NCBI GenBank assembly: GCA_030762935.1
Contig: CM060897.1
Span: 111,410,176 to 111,474,175 of the forward strand
Direction of reading: 5' to 3'
Length of the DNA: 64,000 nt
Source of the DNA: Hymenopus coronatus
Taxonomy: Eukaryota > Arthropoda > Insecta > Mantodea > Hymenopodidae
Shown: positions 54,645 through 64,000 of the stretch, in pieces
Position numbering within the stretch: the first letter of the stretch is position 1
Layout: every line of letters starts with the position of its first letter
Translations under genes and position numbers: made by a program
Notes under the pieces: model-generated
What the model saw: the letters and a program-made list of their open reading frames with translations, nothing else
Told to the model about the DNA's origin: nothing
Databases searched by the model: none

Positions 54645-56215
54645 ATCAGATGTGTTCCATTCACACGACTTTCTCTACATTTCTGCAACAAATTATTGTT
54701 AAAAAGCTTATGATTCTATTTCCTTTATACTAATCGAGAAAACATTAGCAGAAATAGTCTTATTACCTGCTCCCATGTAAGTAGAAGCGAAATAAGGGAG
54801 TACCATAGGTTAAAGTGATAATCAAAAGCTGGTTGCTATATGACTGAAGTTCCAAGGTTTGGATGGACAGGAGTTGACAAATTCTGGTATTAGAAAATTA
54901 AAAATATTTTATAGCTGAACTAATAACAAGGAATATTTAAAAAATCTTATGTGTTCTATTCACGTGACTTTCTCTACATCTCTGCAACAAATTATTCTTA
55001 AAAAGCTTATACTTCTACTTACTTCACGCTAATCAGAAAAAATTAGCAGAAATCGTCTTATTACTTGCTTCCTTGTTAGTAGAAGCGAAATAAAGGAGTA
55101 CCATAGGTTAGAGTGACAATTAAAAGCTGGTTGCTATGTCACTGATGTTCCTTTATTTGTATGGACAGCAGTTGAAAAATTCCTGTATGAGAAAAGTGTG
55201 AGTTTTTCAAAGCAGAAACCAAAAACAAGGAATGCCTCTAAACCGATGGACTCCACGAAAAAATCCATATAACTTAAATTGTGGGTTTTAACGTGCTCTA
55301 CATTTTTTGTTCTGTAAGTTTTTGTGCATCTCTTACGGTTTAGCAGATATTAAAAATTCCGTAAAATTCTTCCAGTACTTTTCAGATGCTTTTCCCAGAA
55401 AATTCAAAATAAACATTTTATTCGTCAGGTAAGTAGCTTTAATATACGATATTTTAATCAAAATCGTTATAGCCATTTTTGATAAAATCAAAGTTTTCGA
55501 AAAAAGTTCCATGTAAAGGGTAGTTGGGGTTGGGGGTTTTTTCTCAAAATCTTTGTGTCGCATCCCTGGAAGATACGAAACTTAAATACCAAGTTTGGTA
55601 TGTTACCGACTTTTGGTTTTTGAGTTATCGTGTTCACAGACACACGAACACACACACGGACCTTTTTCTGAAAATACTTTTTTTGTACACAGGGGGCCCT
55701 AAAACATATATTTCCGGTGAAATCTCGCTATCGAAATTTTTGGTGGAGTGCAATACCTTCTCTATACACTATGTACATGGTCGTGTAGAGAAAGTAAAAA
55801 GGTCAACTCTATGAAAACAAATTATATAACACAAATTGTGTGTTTAATGAGATCTACATTTTTGATAAGTTAGTTTTTGCCTATCTCTTTCGGTTTACCA
55901 GTTATACAAAATTCCACAATATTCATCAAGAATAAAATAGTTTTAAAAGCTATTCCCAGAAAATACAAGATATACATTTTATTTGTCAGGTAAAATACCT
56001 TTAGTATGCGACATTTTAATCAAAATCGTTAGAGCTATGTTTGAGAAAATCAAACTTTTCAAAAAAAGTTCCGGCTATTTGCGGATGGGGGATTTTCTTG
56101 AAAATTTTCGTGTTGCATCCTTGGAAGACACTAGACTTAAATATCGGTATTTTCGTTTTTGAAATATGCTGTCCACAGACACACACGGATCTTTTTCTAA
56201 AAATGTTTACATGTA
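54645..56215 (+). repeat. Three family A copies, forward, head to tail
   Basis: 54645-54940 is a 5' fragment; 54941-55797 is full-length (5' CTTATGTGTTCTATTCACGT; palindrome ACACTATGTACATGGTCGTG; end GAGAAAGTAAAAAGG). 55798-56215 starts internally at TCAACTCTATGAAAAC and stops at GATCTTTTTCTAAAAATG. Confidence 0.88.
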
Positions 56216-56824
56216 AACATAAAAGTAAAATGTTATATCTGCAATATGAGGTTCAATTTTTCTTCTTCAAAGTCACTAGTATAAGAACAGTGGTTAGCAT
56301 TTTCACGGTCTATATTCATTTGCTATAAATTATTTATTATATATCAATTTTATATTATGTTTAATAGTCATTTTGCACTTTTCTCTTACTTTCCCATTGC
56401 TATACTAATGAAAACTGTCAATACATTATCTTTATAGAAGAGTTTCAAGATTTTTTTTCTTTTAGATAGTTAATTTATAAGTTGTCTGCATTACTCTGTC
56501 CTTGTTGGCAGCCCGTAAATATAGAGAGTGATTATTGCATTTTTTCAATAAATAAATTCAATTACAAATAGTTTTGGGATATTTGCACAATGCAAGGGTG
56601 GATAAGATAATGAATTTTCTGAATTTTATATTTTTTATCGTAGTGGAAAAAGATATCTACTTAAAACTATAACAAGATATTAATTAGTATCTAATGAAAA
56701 CTACTGAAAATTAAAGTAGCTGTTTAATGTTCCAATAATTTATGATCTAAAGTCGTGCAAACTAATCCCCTTGGACAGCCTATGATAAGCCATGAAATGC
56801 AGTCGAGAGGAAAAACAAAAGAAC
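56216..56824. other. AT-rich low-repeat DNA
   Basis: No recognised feature. Confidence 0.4.
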
Positions 56825-57682
56825 ATCTAATTTGTTCCATTCATAAAACTCTTTCTTGCTGTTCCAAATCAAACTATTCTTAAAAATATTTTTTGTCTTC
56901 ATCAAGCTAAACGATATAAACGTTAGAAGTATTGATTTTATTACTTGTTTCCTTGTAAGTAGAAAGGAAATAAGGGAATACGCTAAATTAACGCGATAGT
57001 CAAATATTTAAATCTGGTCACCATGTGAAACAATTGAGGTCCGGTTTACTTTGCATGGCCCCGTTTGAGAAAATTTAGGTAGTTTAAAACTGAAACAAAT
57101 AAAAAAGAATACCTATCTCAAAAATGGTCAACTCCACAAGAAAATCTTTTATGTGACATAAATGATGTGTTTCAACGAGCTCTGATACTTTATGTATTAC
57201 GTCTGTGTTTATTTCTTAGGATTTAACCGTTATGAAATTTTTTTAAAAATTCATCCAGAATGAAGATCTCTTCAGAGGCTATTCCAAAAAATTGACAGTA
57301 TACATTTTATTTGTGATGTAAATATCGTTAATATGTGGCATTTTAATCATAATCATTAGAGCCATTTTTGAGAAAATCAATATTTAATAAAAGTCCATGT
57401 TAAGGGTAGTTTGGGTAGAGGGATTTTCTTGAAAATCTCTGTGTTGCATTCTTGTAAGATAGTAAATACAAATATCAAGTTTCGTATTTAACCGTCTTTT
57501 GGTTTTTGAGCCATGCTGTCCATAGTGCCACACAGACAAACACACACGGACCTTTCTATATGCCTTTTTTAGACCCAAGAAACTCCAAAATATAGATTTC
57601 CGGTGAAATTTCGATGTCGAATTTTTCTGTGGAACACAATACTTCCTCTATACACTATGTAATAGTACATGTTGTTAGAGTA
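56825..57682 (+). repeat. Family A, full-length forward, diverged
   Basis: 5' TAATTTGTTCCATTCATAAA and palindrome remnant ACTATGTAATAGTACATGTT. The microsatellite is short (CACACAGACAAACACACACGG). Confidence 0.82.
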
Positions 57683-57984
57683 AAATTATATATCTGTTTC
57701 AATTTTGTTCACATATTCCAGTATATGTATAAAAACATTTTTGAGAATGAAATTTTGCATAATGTAGTAGTGGAAAAATTGGTAAGAATATTACTTTTAT
57801 AATTCTGATTTTATTTTACTTTAGTGGTAAAACATATCTGCTTGAAACTAATGCAAAATCTCATTTAGTATATAATTCCACTACATAGGGTGTTCAATAA
57901 GTCTGGTGTGGAAGAAACGATTTATAAGAATAGTTTGTTGCGGAACAGGTAGAGAATGTCCTGAGAATGTAACCATCATATTTT
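57683..57984. other. AT-rich DNA, no feature recognised
   Basis: No open frame or repeat of note. Confidence 0.4.
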
Positions 57985-58720
57985 TTTATTTTCTCTACAT
58001 AATATATGGTAGAAAAGTATTGCATTACACCAAAAGATTCAATACCAAAATTTTAAAGGAAATAAACATTTTAGGATCTACTGAATCCACAAAGCATGTT
58101 TATAAACAACGGCGTATGTTTCCATGTGTCTGTAAACATGATAACTCAAAAACCAAAAATCTGTTAAATACTAAACTTTATATTTAACTTCAGCATCTTC
58201 CAAGGATATCACAAGAATCTTTTCAAGAAGTTCCCCCAGGCCAAACTGCCCTTAACAAAGAACAAATTTCGAAAAGTTTGATTTTTTCAAAAATGACTCA
58301 AACGATTTTAATCAAAATTCCGTATAGCAAAGCTACTTATATGACTAATAAAATGTTTATCTCAAATTCATGAAGTTTTTTTCATTCTGAATGATTTACA
58401 TAACTGCTAAACCGTAAGAGATAGAAAAACCGCTCTATACCAAAAGAGTGTAGAACTCGTTAAAAGACACAATTTTTAAGTCCCGTGATATTTTTTGTTT
58501 TGTTTTGTTTTTTGTTTTGTAGAATTAATCTTTCTCGAGATATTCCTTGTTATTGGTTTCAGTTTTAAAACGCTTAAACGTTTCTCATATGGAAATCTGT
58601 GATCTTCTAATCATGCAAAGAAATGTATTTCAATCACATAGCAACCAGCTTTTAAAAGAATTGATCATCGCTTTAGCCTAATGCATTCCCTTATTTCACC
58701 TCTACTTAAGGCAATGCATG
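57985..58720 (-). repeat. Family A, reverse, diverged, 5' terminus missing
   Basis: From TTTATTTTCTCTACATAATA through GATAACTCAAAAACCAAAAA to TTCCCTTATTTCACCTCTAC. A (TTTTG)n-like tract lies at 58490-58520. Confidence 0.8.
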
Positions 58721-59394
58721 TGTGAAATTTGAAAATCCTCAGTATTTGAGATATGTTATTGAAATGTATTCCAGTTGTTATACACAACAAAAGTGATACT
58801 TTGCCATTGTATCAAGATTATGGCTTGCATGGTTATTTAAATAAGTATTTTTACTTGTCTAAATTCATTGCTTTAATAAAAATAAGTCACGTGGTGCATC
58901 TTAAAGCAATTTACATTAAAATTTAAAATGTAACATTAAATGAGTTTGCAAATATATCTATTATATTATATTTTTAATATTAACTCTTAATTATTGTACA
59001 GAAATTATTACATTTTGTCCTCTTAAAAACACTTGGTTTTTCAAAATTTTATAATTTATTTCTCAAAAATTTATTAGAGACTCTATTTCGAAAAAGCAAT
59101 AGACCATTTCCTTTGTTGTACTTTTGATATGTAACATAAATTTTGCAACAAATTAGTAAACAATTGCATCGCATTTTGACTACATATTGAAAAATGATGG
59201 AATAAAATTTGCGACAAAAAAGGTTTAAAGTTGGGTGTGTCTATTAATATGCATGCGCCTGTCCATTTATAGTTAATTGTTAGATAAAGGAATCAGCTAG
59301 GAAAAACTGAGAGCCTAAATTGCATAGTATTTTATTATGAAAAAATGTTTGGAACATTTTTAGTTTGTTTTATCATATTTCATAAATACATTGG
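58721..59394. other. AT-rich low-repeat DNA
   Basis: No coding motif or second copy seen. Confidence 0.4.
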
Positions 59395-59525
59395 TTTAAT
59401 AAGGAAGCAACTACTAAGACCAATTCTGCTAATGTTTATATCAATTAGCATGAACTTGATAGAAGTATAAGTTTTTTAACAATAATTTGTTACAGAGAAG
59501 TAGAGAAAGTCATGTGAATGGAAAA
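59395..59525 (-). repeat. Family A 5' fragment, reverse
   Basis: TAAGGAAGCAACTACTAAGA through AACAATAATTTGTTACAGAG to GAAAGTCATGTGAATGGAAA. Confidence 0.82.
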
Positions 59526-60566
59526 CAGAGTTTTTTTTAAACTTACAGTAAATGTATTCAAAATTTTAAGGCGTGCTTATGCCTAAATTCAAGGGGATAA
59601 GATTACATGGTGCTTGCGGTTTTAAAGCATAATCGCAAAAAGCGATAGCTTGTTTATCTGTTTGTCTCTCTCCTTCTCTTGTGTTTCTCATTTCGTTAAT
59701 GACACAAATACTTTCATCAAGTATTTTGAATGCATTTTAGCAGCTCTTTTTTATTATTTTCACCTTAATGCGACTAAATGCCTATTAGAACCACACCATC
59801 TAATTGTGATGGAAGTAAAACTACGAGAGCAGAACGACCAACTAATCCAGGGTCTGGATTAATGTCAGTTTCTGCCTCACTCTTTTCCAAAACGAAAAAA
59901 GAACTGTGCCGTAATCGCCTACCTAGCCAGCGAGAATGAAGTGTTCCGCCATGGCATTAAAACTCCAGTAATAACAAAAACAACACGACATTGTTTGCTG
60001 AGGCTACATGTTAAACCTCTTAACCTGATCATTAAACAGGATATCACACGTTTTACTGCTCAGCTCTGTTCATTGGTGCAACTTAATCAGCTACCTGGCA
60101 GTCTCTGCTGCCATAACCTAGAATCTGCTAAACCTCTCATCTGGAATTTTTCACCCTTATTAGAGTCTCTACAATGTACACTCAAGGGCAAAAAATGTGC
60201 CCACATAAAACTCTGCATTCAAATTTTGACCAAAAATTGCAATAAATCGAACAATATTTTATTATAAAGTGATATAAATTCTAAAATTTCAGAAGAGATT
60301 TAATTTTTCCTATTTGGAGCACTTAAACAACCAATTTACTAAAGATAGATGAGTGACGCATACTTGTTAATAGACACTCCCTACCTTTTTCCAATACTTT
60401 TTCATACCCAAAATATAGTGCATTTTGCACTAACTAAAATTATATATTGCATCTGAAAATCACATTAAAGCTTTCAATACTATTTTTTCGAAACAGTGCC
60501 GCAGTTTTGATAAATAACTTTTGAAATTTTGAAAAATCAATAATTTTGGAAGGTACGTAAAGAAAA
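59526..60566. other. Low-repeat DNA carrying one copy of a 230-bp duplicated segment
   Basis: 59910-60141 is repeated at 61638-61868. Plus-strand frames of 70 codons (59650-59862) and 108 codons (59941-60267) are unrecognised; the second lies mostly in the duplicated segment. Confidence 0.45.
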
Positions 60567-61223
60567 AATCTCATGTGCTCCGTTCAGATGAGTTTCTCCA
60601 CTTCCTTGTAACAAATTATTCTTAAAAACTATATTCTTCGGTCTATTTCATGATACTCAAGGATACAAATTAGCAGAATGTTCATATTACTTAGTTCCTA
60701 ATACATAGAAGTGAAATAAAGGATCACACTTAGCTAAAGAAACAGTCATAATATTTTAATAAGGTGGTTGCCATGTGATTGAAATTTTTACTATTTGGGT
60801 GCCAGGTTATCTTCATATGTTCCCGTATGAAGAAAGTTTAAAGTGAAACCAATAATACGGCATGTCTAGCAAATATATCCGTCATAAATTGTGTGTTTTA
60901 ATGATACTTTTTGGTGGTAAGCCTTGTCTATCTCCTATGGTTTACAAGTTACACAAAAGTCTTCCAGAATGAACAGGTCTTCAACGGTCGTTTCCAGAAA
61001 ATTCAATCATAAAAATATATTAATCGCATTGTATTTTAATCAAATCCATTGGCCAGTTTTAATAAAATAGAAATGTTCGAAAAATGATAATTGTAAAGGG
61101 TAATCTGGGATGGGAAGATTTTCCTGGACATTATCGTGCTACATTCTTGGAAAATTCTAAACGTAAATACCAAATTTGAAATTTAAATATTTTTGTTTTT
61201 GAGCTGTACTGTCCACCCACCCA

Positions 61224-61256
<33 letters not shown>

Positions 61257-61616
61257 CGCGCGTGGCCGAGTGGTTAGACTCGCCTCTTACCTAGACCCAA
61301 ATGACCCATGCGAGATTGTGGTGGACAAAGCGGTGCAGGGGCGGTTTCTGATCTAGTTCTCCATCACATTCTACTGGTGTTCCATCTTCAGTCCATGTAT
61401 CACCAGTTCATCGCCTGCGGTGCCACAAGTAGTAAAAGCGGGCTTTAAACACTACGGAAAAAAACACACACACGGACTTTTTTGTAGAAATACCACTTTT
61501 TTAATTCAGGAGAGTTCAAAACTTTACTTCCGGTGTAATATCGACAAGGAATTTTTGGGTGTAATACAATATCTTCTCCGTTTACTATATGCATAGTTCG
61601 CACAGAGAGAGTAAAA
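60567..61616 (+). repeat. Family A, forward, diverged, interrupted by SINE S2 in its microsatellite
   Basis: 5' CTCATGTGCTCCGTTCAGAT and 3' end GCATAGTTCGCACAGAGAGA. The (AC)n tract at 61225-61254 is split from the rest of the tract (61462-61474) by the SINE. Confidence 0.85.
61255..61463 (+). mobile_element. SINE family S2, inserted in an (AC)n tract
   Basis: Head GCCGCGCGTGGCCGAGTGGT, degenerate B-box region, TTGTGGTGGACAAAGCGG, CGCCTGCGGTGCCACAAGTA, 3' end GCGGGCTTTAAACACTACGG. AC repeats on both sides hide the target duplication. Confidence 0.88.
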
Positions 61617-61637
61617 AGAACTTGAAGAGAATTGTTG

Positions 61638-61868
61638 AGCCGTAATCGCCTACCTAGCCAGCGAGAATGAAGAGTTCCGCCATGACATTAAAACTCCAGC
61701 AATAACAAAAACAATACAACTTTGTTTGCTGAGGCTACATGTTAAACCTGTTAACCTGATCACTAAACAGGATATCACACGTTTTACTGCTCAGCTCTGT
61801 TCATTGGTGCAACTTAATCAGCTACCTGGCAGTCTCTTCTGCCATAACAGTGCCTGCTAAATCTCTCA
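61638..61868 (+). repeat. Second copy of the 230-bp duplicated segment
   Basis: GAGCCGTAATCGCCTACCTA through TGTTCATTGGTGCAACTTAA to AATCTCTCAT matches 59910-60141 with scattered substitutions. It directly precedes LINE sequence, so it may be LINE-associated or a separate unit. Confidence 0.8.
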
Positions 61869-61879
61869 TTATATGATGT

Positions 61880-62671
61880 AATGCAGGAAATACAAAGGAA
61901 GTAAAGGCTACGCTGACGACATGGTATTGATATCATCGTCAATCAACACTCTACAGACAGCTTTCGACGGACTAGTGGAATGGGCAGGGAATAATGATCT
62001 CGTCCTGAATGGAACTAAGATCTTCCAAGTGACCTTCCAGAGAGGAGGTAAGCAAGCAACAGCAGACGTTATCCACCTAGAAGGCCAACCACTGCCCAAA
62101 GTGAGCAGCTTCAAAAACTTAGGGATAACACTAAAACCCCAAAGAACATTCTACCCACTCCATAATAGAGAGAATGGCAGCATCTATTAGAGTCATGAAC
62201 GACATAAAGTATCTGCACAGGATCGCTCTCCAAACAGCATTGCAAATCTTCAAAATAAAGATAATATCAGTCATCGCTTATGGATTACACACAATCTGGC
62301 AACATCTCACAACAAGCAAGCTAAAAGTCAAAAACAACGTTCCTGAAACGTGTACTAACCTCCCGAAATACACCAGGTCACGTCTCGTGTATGAATTAGG
62401 CCGAGAAACAATCGAAATACACAAGGTCACGTCTCGTGTATGAGTTAGGCCGAGCAACTGTGCTACTGGAAGATCTACGACTACAACTACTACTGCCATC
62501 CACACCAGCGTACGAAACGGCCGTTGGCAAGCACCAGAAAAAGAAGATGGAGAAACCAGTAGACTTCTGTACAACGGACGCAATGACCAGAGACGACTGA
62601 AAGGAAGCAGACTTCCAGTTGAGACACGTACTTGCTATCCATGAATTTCACTTCAAAATATTCACTTTCAT
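61880..62671 (+). pseudogene. Non-LTR retrotransposon reverse transcriptase C-terminal remnant
   Basis: Starts just before the catalytic GYADDMVLIS (61906-61935), then TLQTAFDGLVEWAGNNDLVL, FQRGGK and SFKNLGITLKPQ. After a frameshift near 62170 it reads AASIRVMNDIKYLHRIALQT, KIISVIAYGLHTIWQHLTT and KYTRSRLVYELGR, then LLEDLRLQLLLPSTPAYE, FCTTDAMTRDD and ELRHVLAIHEFHF. Motif order is that of LINE ORF2 from the YADD box to the C-terminus; the clade differs from the Jockey-like copy at 113. Frameshifts, stops and a 49-bp tandem duplication inactivate it. Confidence 0.85.
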
Positions 62672-62912
62672 GATTGTTTTTTTTTTTAACACCCTTTAAC
62701 CTGGTTGGTCATATCCAAGAATAAAATTGGTGAAATGATGCTCAAATGATCTCGGGGTCCATGGAGCTTAAAGTTACTCGACATTCGTCTTCTCAGAATA
62801 AGGGAAAACCCCCAAAAAAGCTTTATCCAGGTAATTCACCCTAAGTGAAATTCGAACTCTTGACCTTTTGAATGTGAGGCAGACACGCTACCACTACACT
62901 ACGCAGGCGGGC
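62672..62912 (-). mobile_element. SINE family S5, full-length, minus strand
   Basis: Minus-strand head GCCCGCCTGCGTAGTGTAGT, B box AGAGTTCGAATTTCAC, then GCTTTTTTGGGGGTTTTCCC, TTAAGCTCCATGGACCCCGA and CCAACCAGGTTAAAGGGTGT with a 3' A run. Inserted at the end of the LINE fragment, with TCATGA near both ends. Confidence 0.9.
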
Positions 62913-63329
62913 TCATGAATCTCATGAATACTGCATGTGCTCCTTATACTGTGTAAAATACCACCTATTACAGTGTAAAAGCCGCACAGAATCATTAACG
63001 AAGTTTTGTAATTGTGGAAATTGAACACTAGACTTGCACATTATGCGCCCTTCCTTATTATTAAACTCTCATTTTGAACTTTTCATTCCGCTTGTTTTCT
63101 CTATCACTTGCAATGTACACTCAAAAGTAAAACAAGTCCAGACATAACGCGATGTATCTGTGAAGTTTGAAAAAAAAATGTGAAATATTAATAAATGATT
63201 TTACAAAAAAAAATTATATGAATTCTAAAATTTCAGAAAATATATAGTTGGCACGCTTTACCTACGAGTTAACTGATTATAACAGGAGCGTGTCTATTAA
63301 TAGGTAGCTTAACATTATTAAATGAATGA
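62913..63329. other. Low-repeat DNA
   Basis: ACTCAAAAGTAAAACAAG near 63119 weakly resembles sequence near 60180. Nothing else recognised. Confidence 0.35.
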
Positions 63330-63520
63330 ATTCCATGAAATGATGCTCATTTTTTTCGGGGTCCATGGAGCTTTAAGCTATTCGACATTATCTTCCTAGG
63401 ATTAGGGGAAACTCCGAAAAAAGCTTCTCCAGGTAACTCACCTAAGTGAGATTCGAACTCGCGATCTCTTGAACGTGAAGCAGACCCGCTACGCCTACCG
63501 TTACACTACAGAGGTGGACC
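63330..63520 (-). mobile_element. SINE family S5, 3'-truncated, minus strand
   Basis: Head rc of ACACTACAGAGGTGGACC, B box GAGTTCGAATCTCAC, CTTTTTTCGGAGTTTCCCCT and GCTCCATGGACCCCG. It has an extra four bases near the A box (CTACGCCTACCGTTACAC). Confidence 0.87.
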
Positions 63521-63521
63521 C

Positions 63522-63800
63522 CTTGTTAGTGGTTTCAGTTTTAAACTGCTGAAACTTTTCTTAAGCAACTATAGTTCCAAATTTCTTTTGTTTTACTCCC
63601 GGGAATGCACAAGAGTTCCGATGAGCTTTTAGAACATTTGACTATCGCTTCAGCCCATGGAAGTCCTTTCTTCTTACAAGAAAACAAGTAATAGGACAAT
63701 TTCAGCTAATTTTTATCTCTATTAGCACAATGTGAATAAAAGAATAATCTTTTTTAAAAAAAGTTTGTACATAAAGTCATGTGAATGGACATATCAGATT
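63522..63800 (-). repeat. Family A, reverse, 5' portion
   Basis: CTTGTTAGTGGTTTCAGTTT to AAAGTCATGTGAATGGACAT; only the 5' third of the family is present. Confidence 0.85.
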
Positions 63801-64000
63801 TTTCCAACACTCTTTCGTACTGCAAATATCCCACATAATGCAATTTTGCACTAATTTGTTTCAAAATGTTATACTGCCTCTCGAAATCACATTAATGGAA
63901 ATAATCATTATGCTTCTTAGAAACAATGCTCCAATTTTGATAACTTTTTAAAATTCAAGAATTTTGAAAAAACGAAAAAATAAAATATTTCTCCTTTAAT
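63801..64000. other. AT-rich window end, no feature recognised
   Basis: AATGCAATTTTGCAC and CACATTAATGGAAAT resemble 60416-60475 (CATTTTGCACTAACTAAAAT, CACATTAAAG), hinting at one more weak repeat. Confidence 0.35.

Overview
The window reads as repeat-dense, AT-rich intergenic or intronic DNA from an animal, most likely an arthropod. The evidence is a set of mellifera-type mariner remnants, a second mariner lineage, a Tc1-like transposase, two Helitrons, Jockey-like and other non-LTR reverse transcriptase fragments, and at least seven tRNA-derived SINE families. I found no intact host protein gene, no rRNA, no canonical tRNA and no CRISPR array. Nearly every open frame is a transposon remnant, an accidental frame inside a repeat, or unrecognised.

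The dominant component is one unnamed repeat, called family A here. Full copies are about 880 bp. More than 45 copies and fragments cover roughly half of the window. In forward orientation it has a 5' end with a small hairpin (ATGTG-TTCCATT-CACAT) followed by CTTTCTCTA, a body with a conserved 20-nt palindrome, an (AC)n/(GT)n microsatellite, and a 3' end made of a long palindrome ending GAGAAAGTAAAAA. Copies are often joined head to tail, recombined at AAAAAT motifs, or rearranged into foldbacks with two 5' ends. The architecture resembles Helentron-associated (HINE/DINE-1-like) elements, but that assignment is inference.

Layout. 1-2.1 kb: a mariner split by a 5'-truncated Jockey-like LINE with a 14-bp target duplication. 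2.3-4.2 kb: family A with two SINE fragments, then a foldback derivative. 4.3-7.6 kb: Helitron 1 with helicase remnants, a family A copy, and a block of tandem motifs resembling CTCF sites. 7.6-9.1 kb: SINE pieces, a second mariner lineage and another foldback. 9.1-13.6 kb: a run of family A copies carrying a TIR element and SINEs. 13.6-15.0 kb: a second mellifera-type mariner split by a SINE. 15.0-18.2 kb: family A, a Tc1-like pseudogene split by a SINE, family A, and a 329-bp TIR element. 18.5-22.4 kb: tRNA-like elements, SINEs and low-repeat DNA. 22.6-30.3 kb: a transposase helix-turn-helix fragment, then same-strand family A copies including a variant with a different 3' end. 30.7-33.6 kb: Helitron 2, complete at both termini and inserted cleanly into a family A copy. 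34-58 kb: more family A arrays, SINE pieces, a 505-bp TIR element and short single-copy islands. 58-64 kb: older repeats, a 230-bp duplicated segment, a LINE reverse transcriptase fragment and two SINEs.

The parts do not form a host pathway. They record successive insertions, and the nesting gives a relative order: family A and the mariner/Tc1 copies first, then LINEs, SINEs and Helitron 2 inside them.
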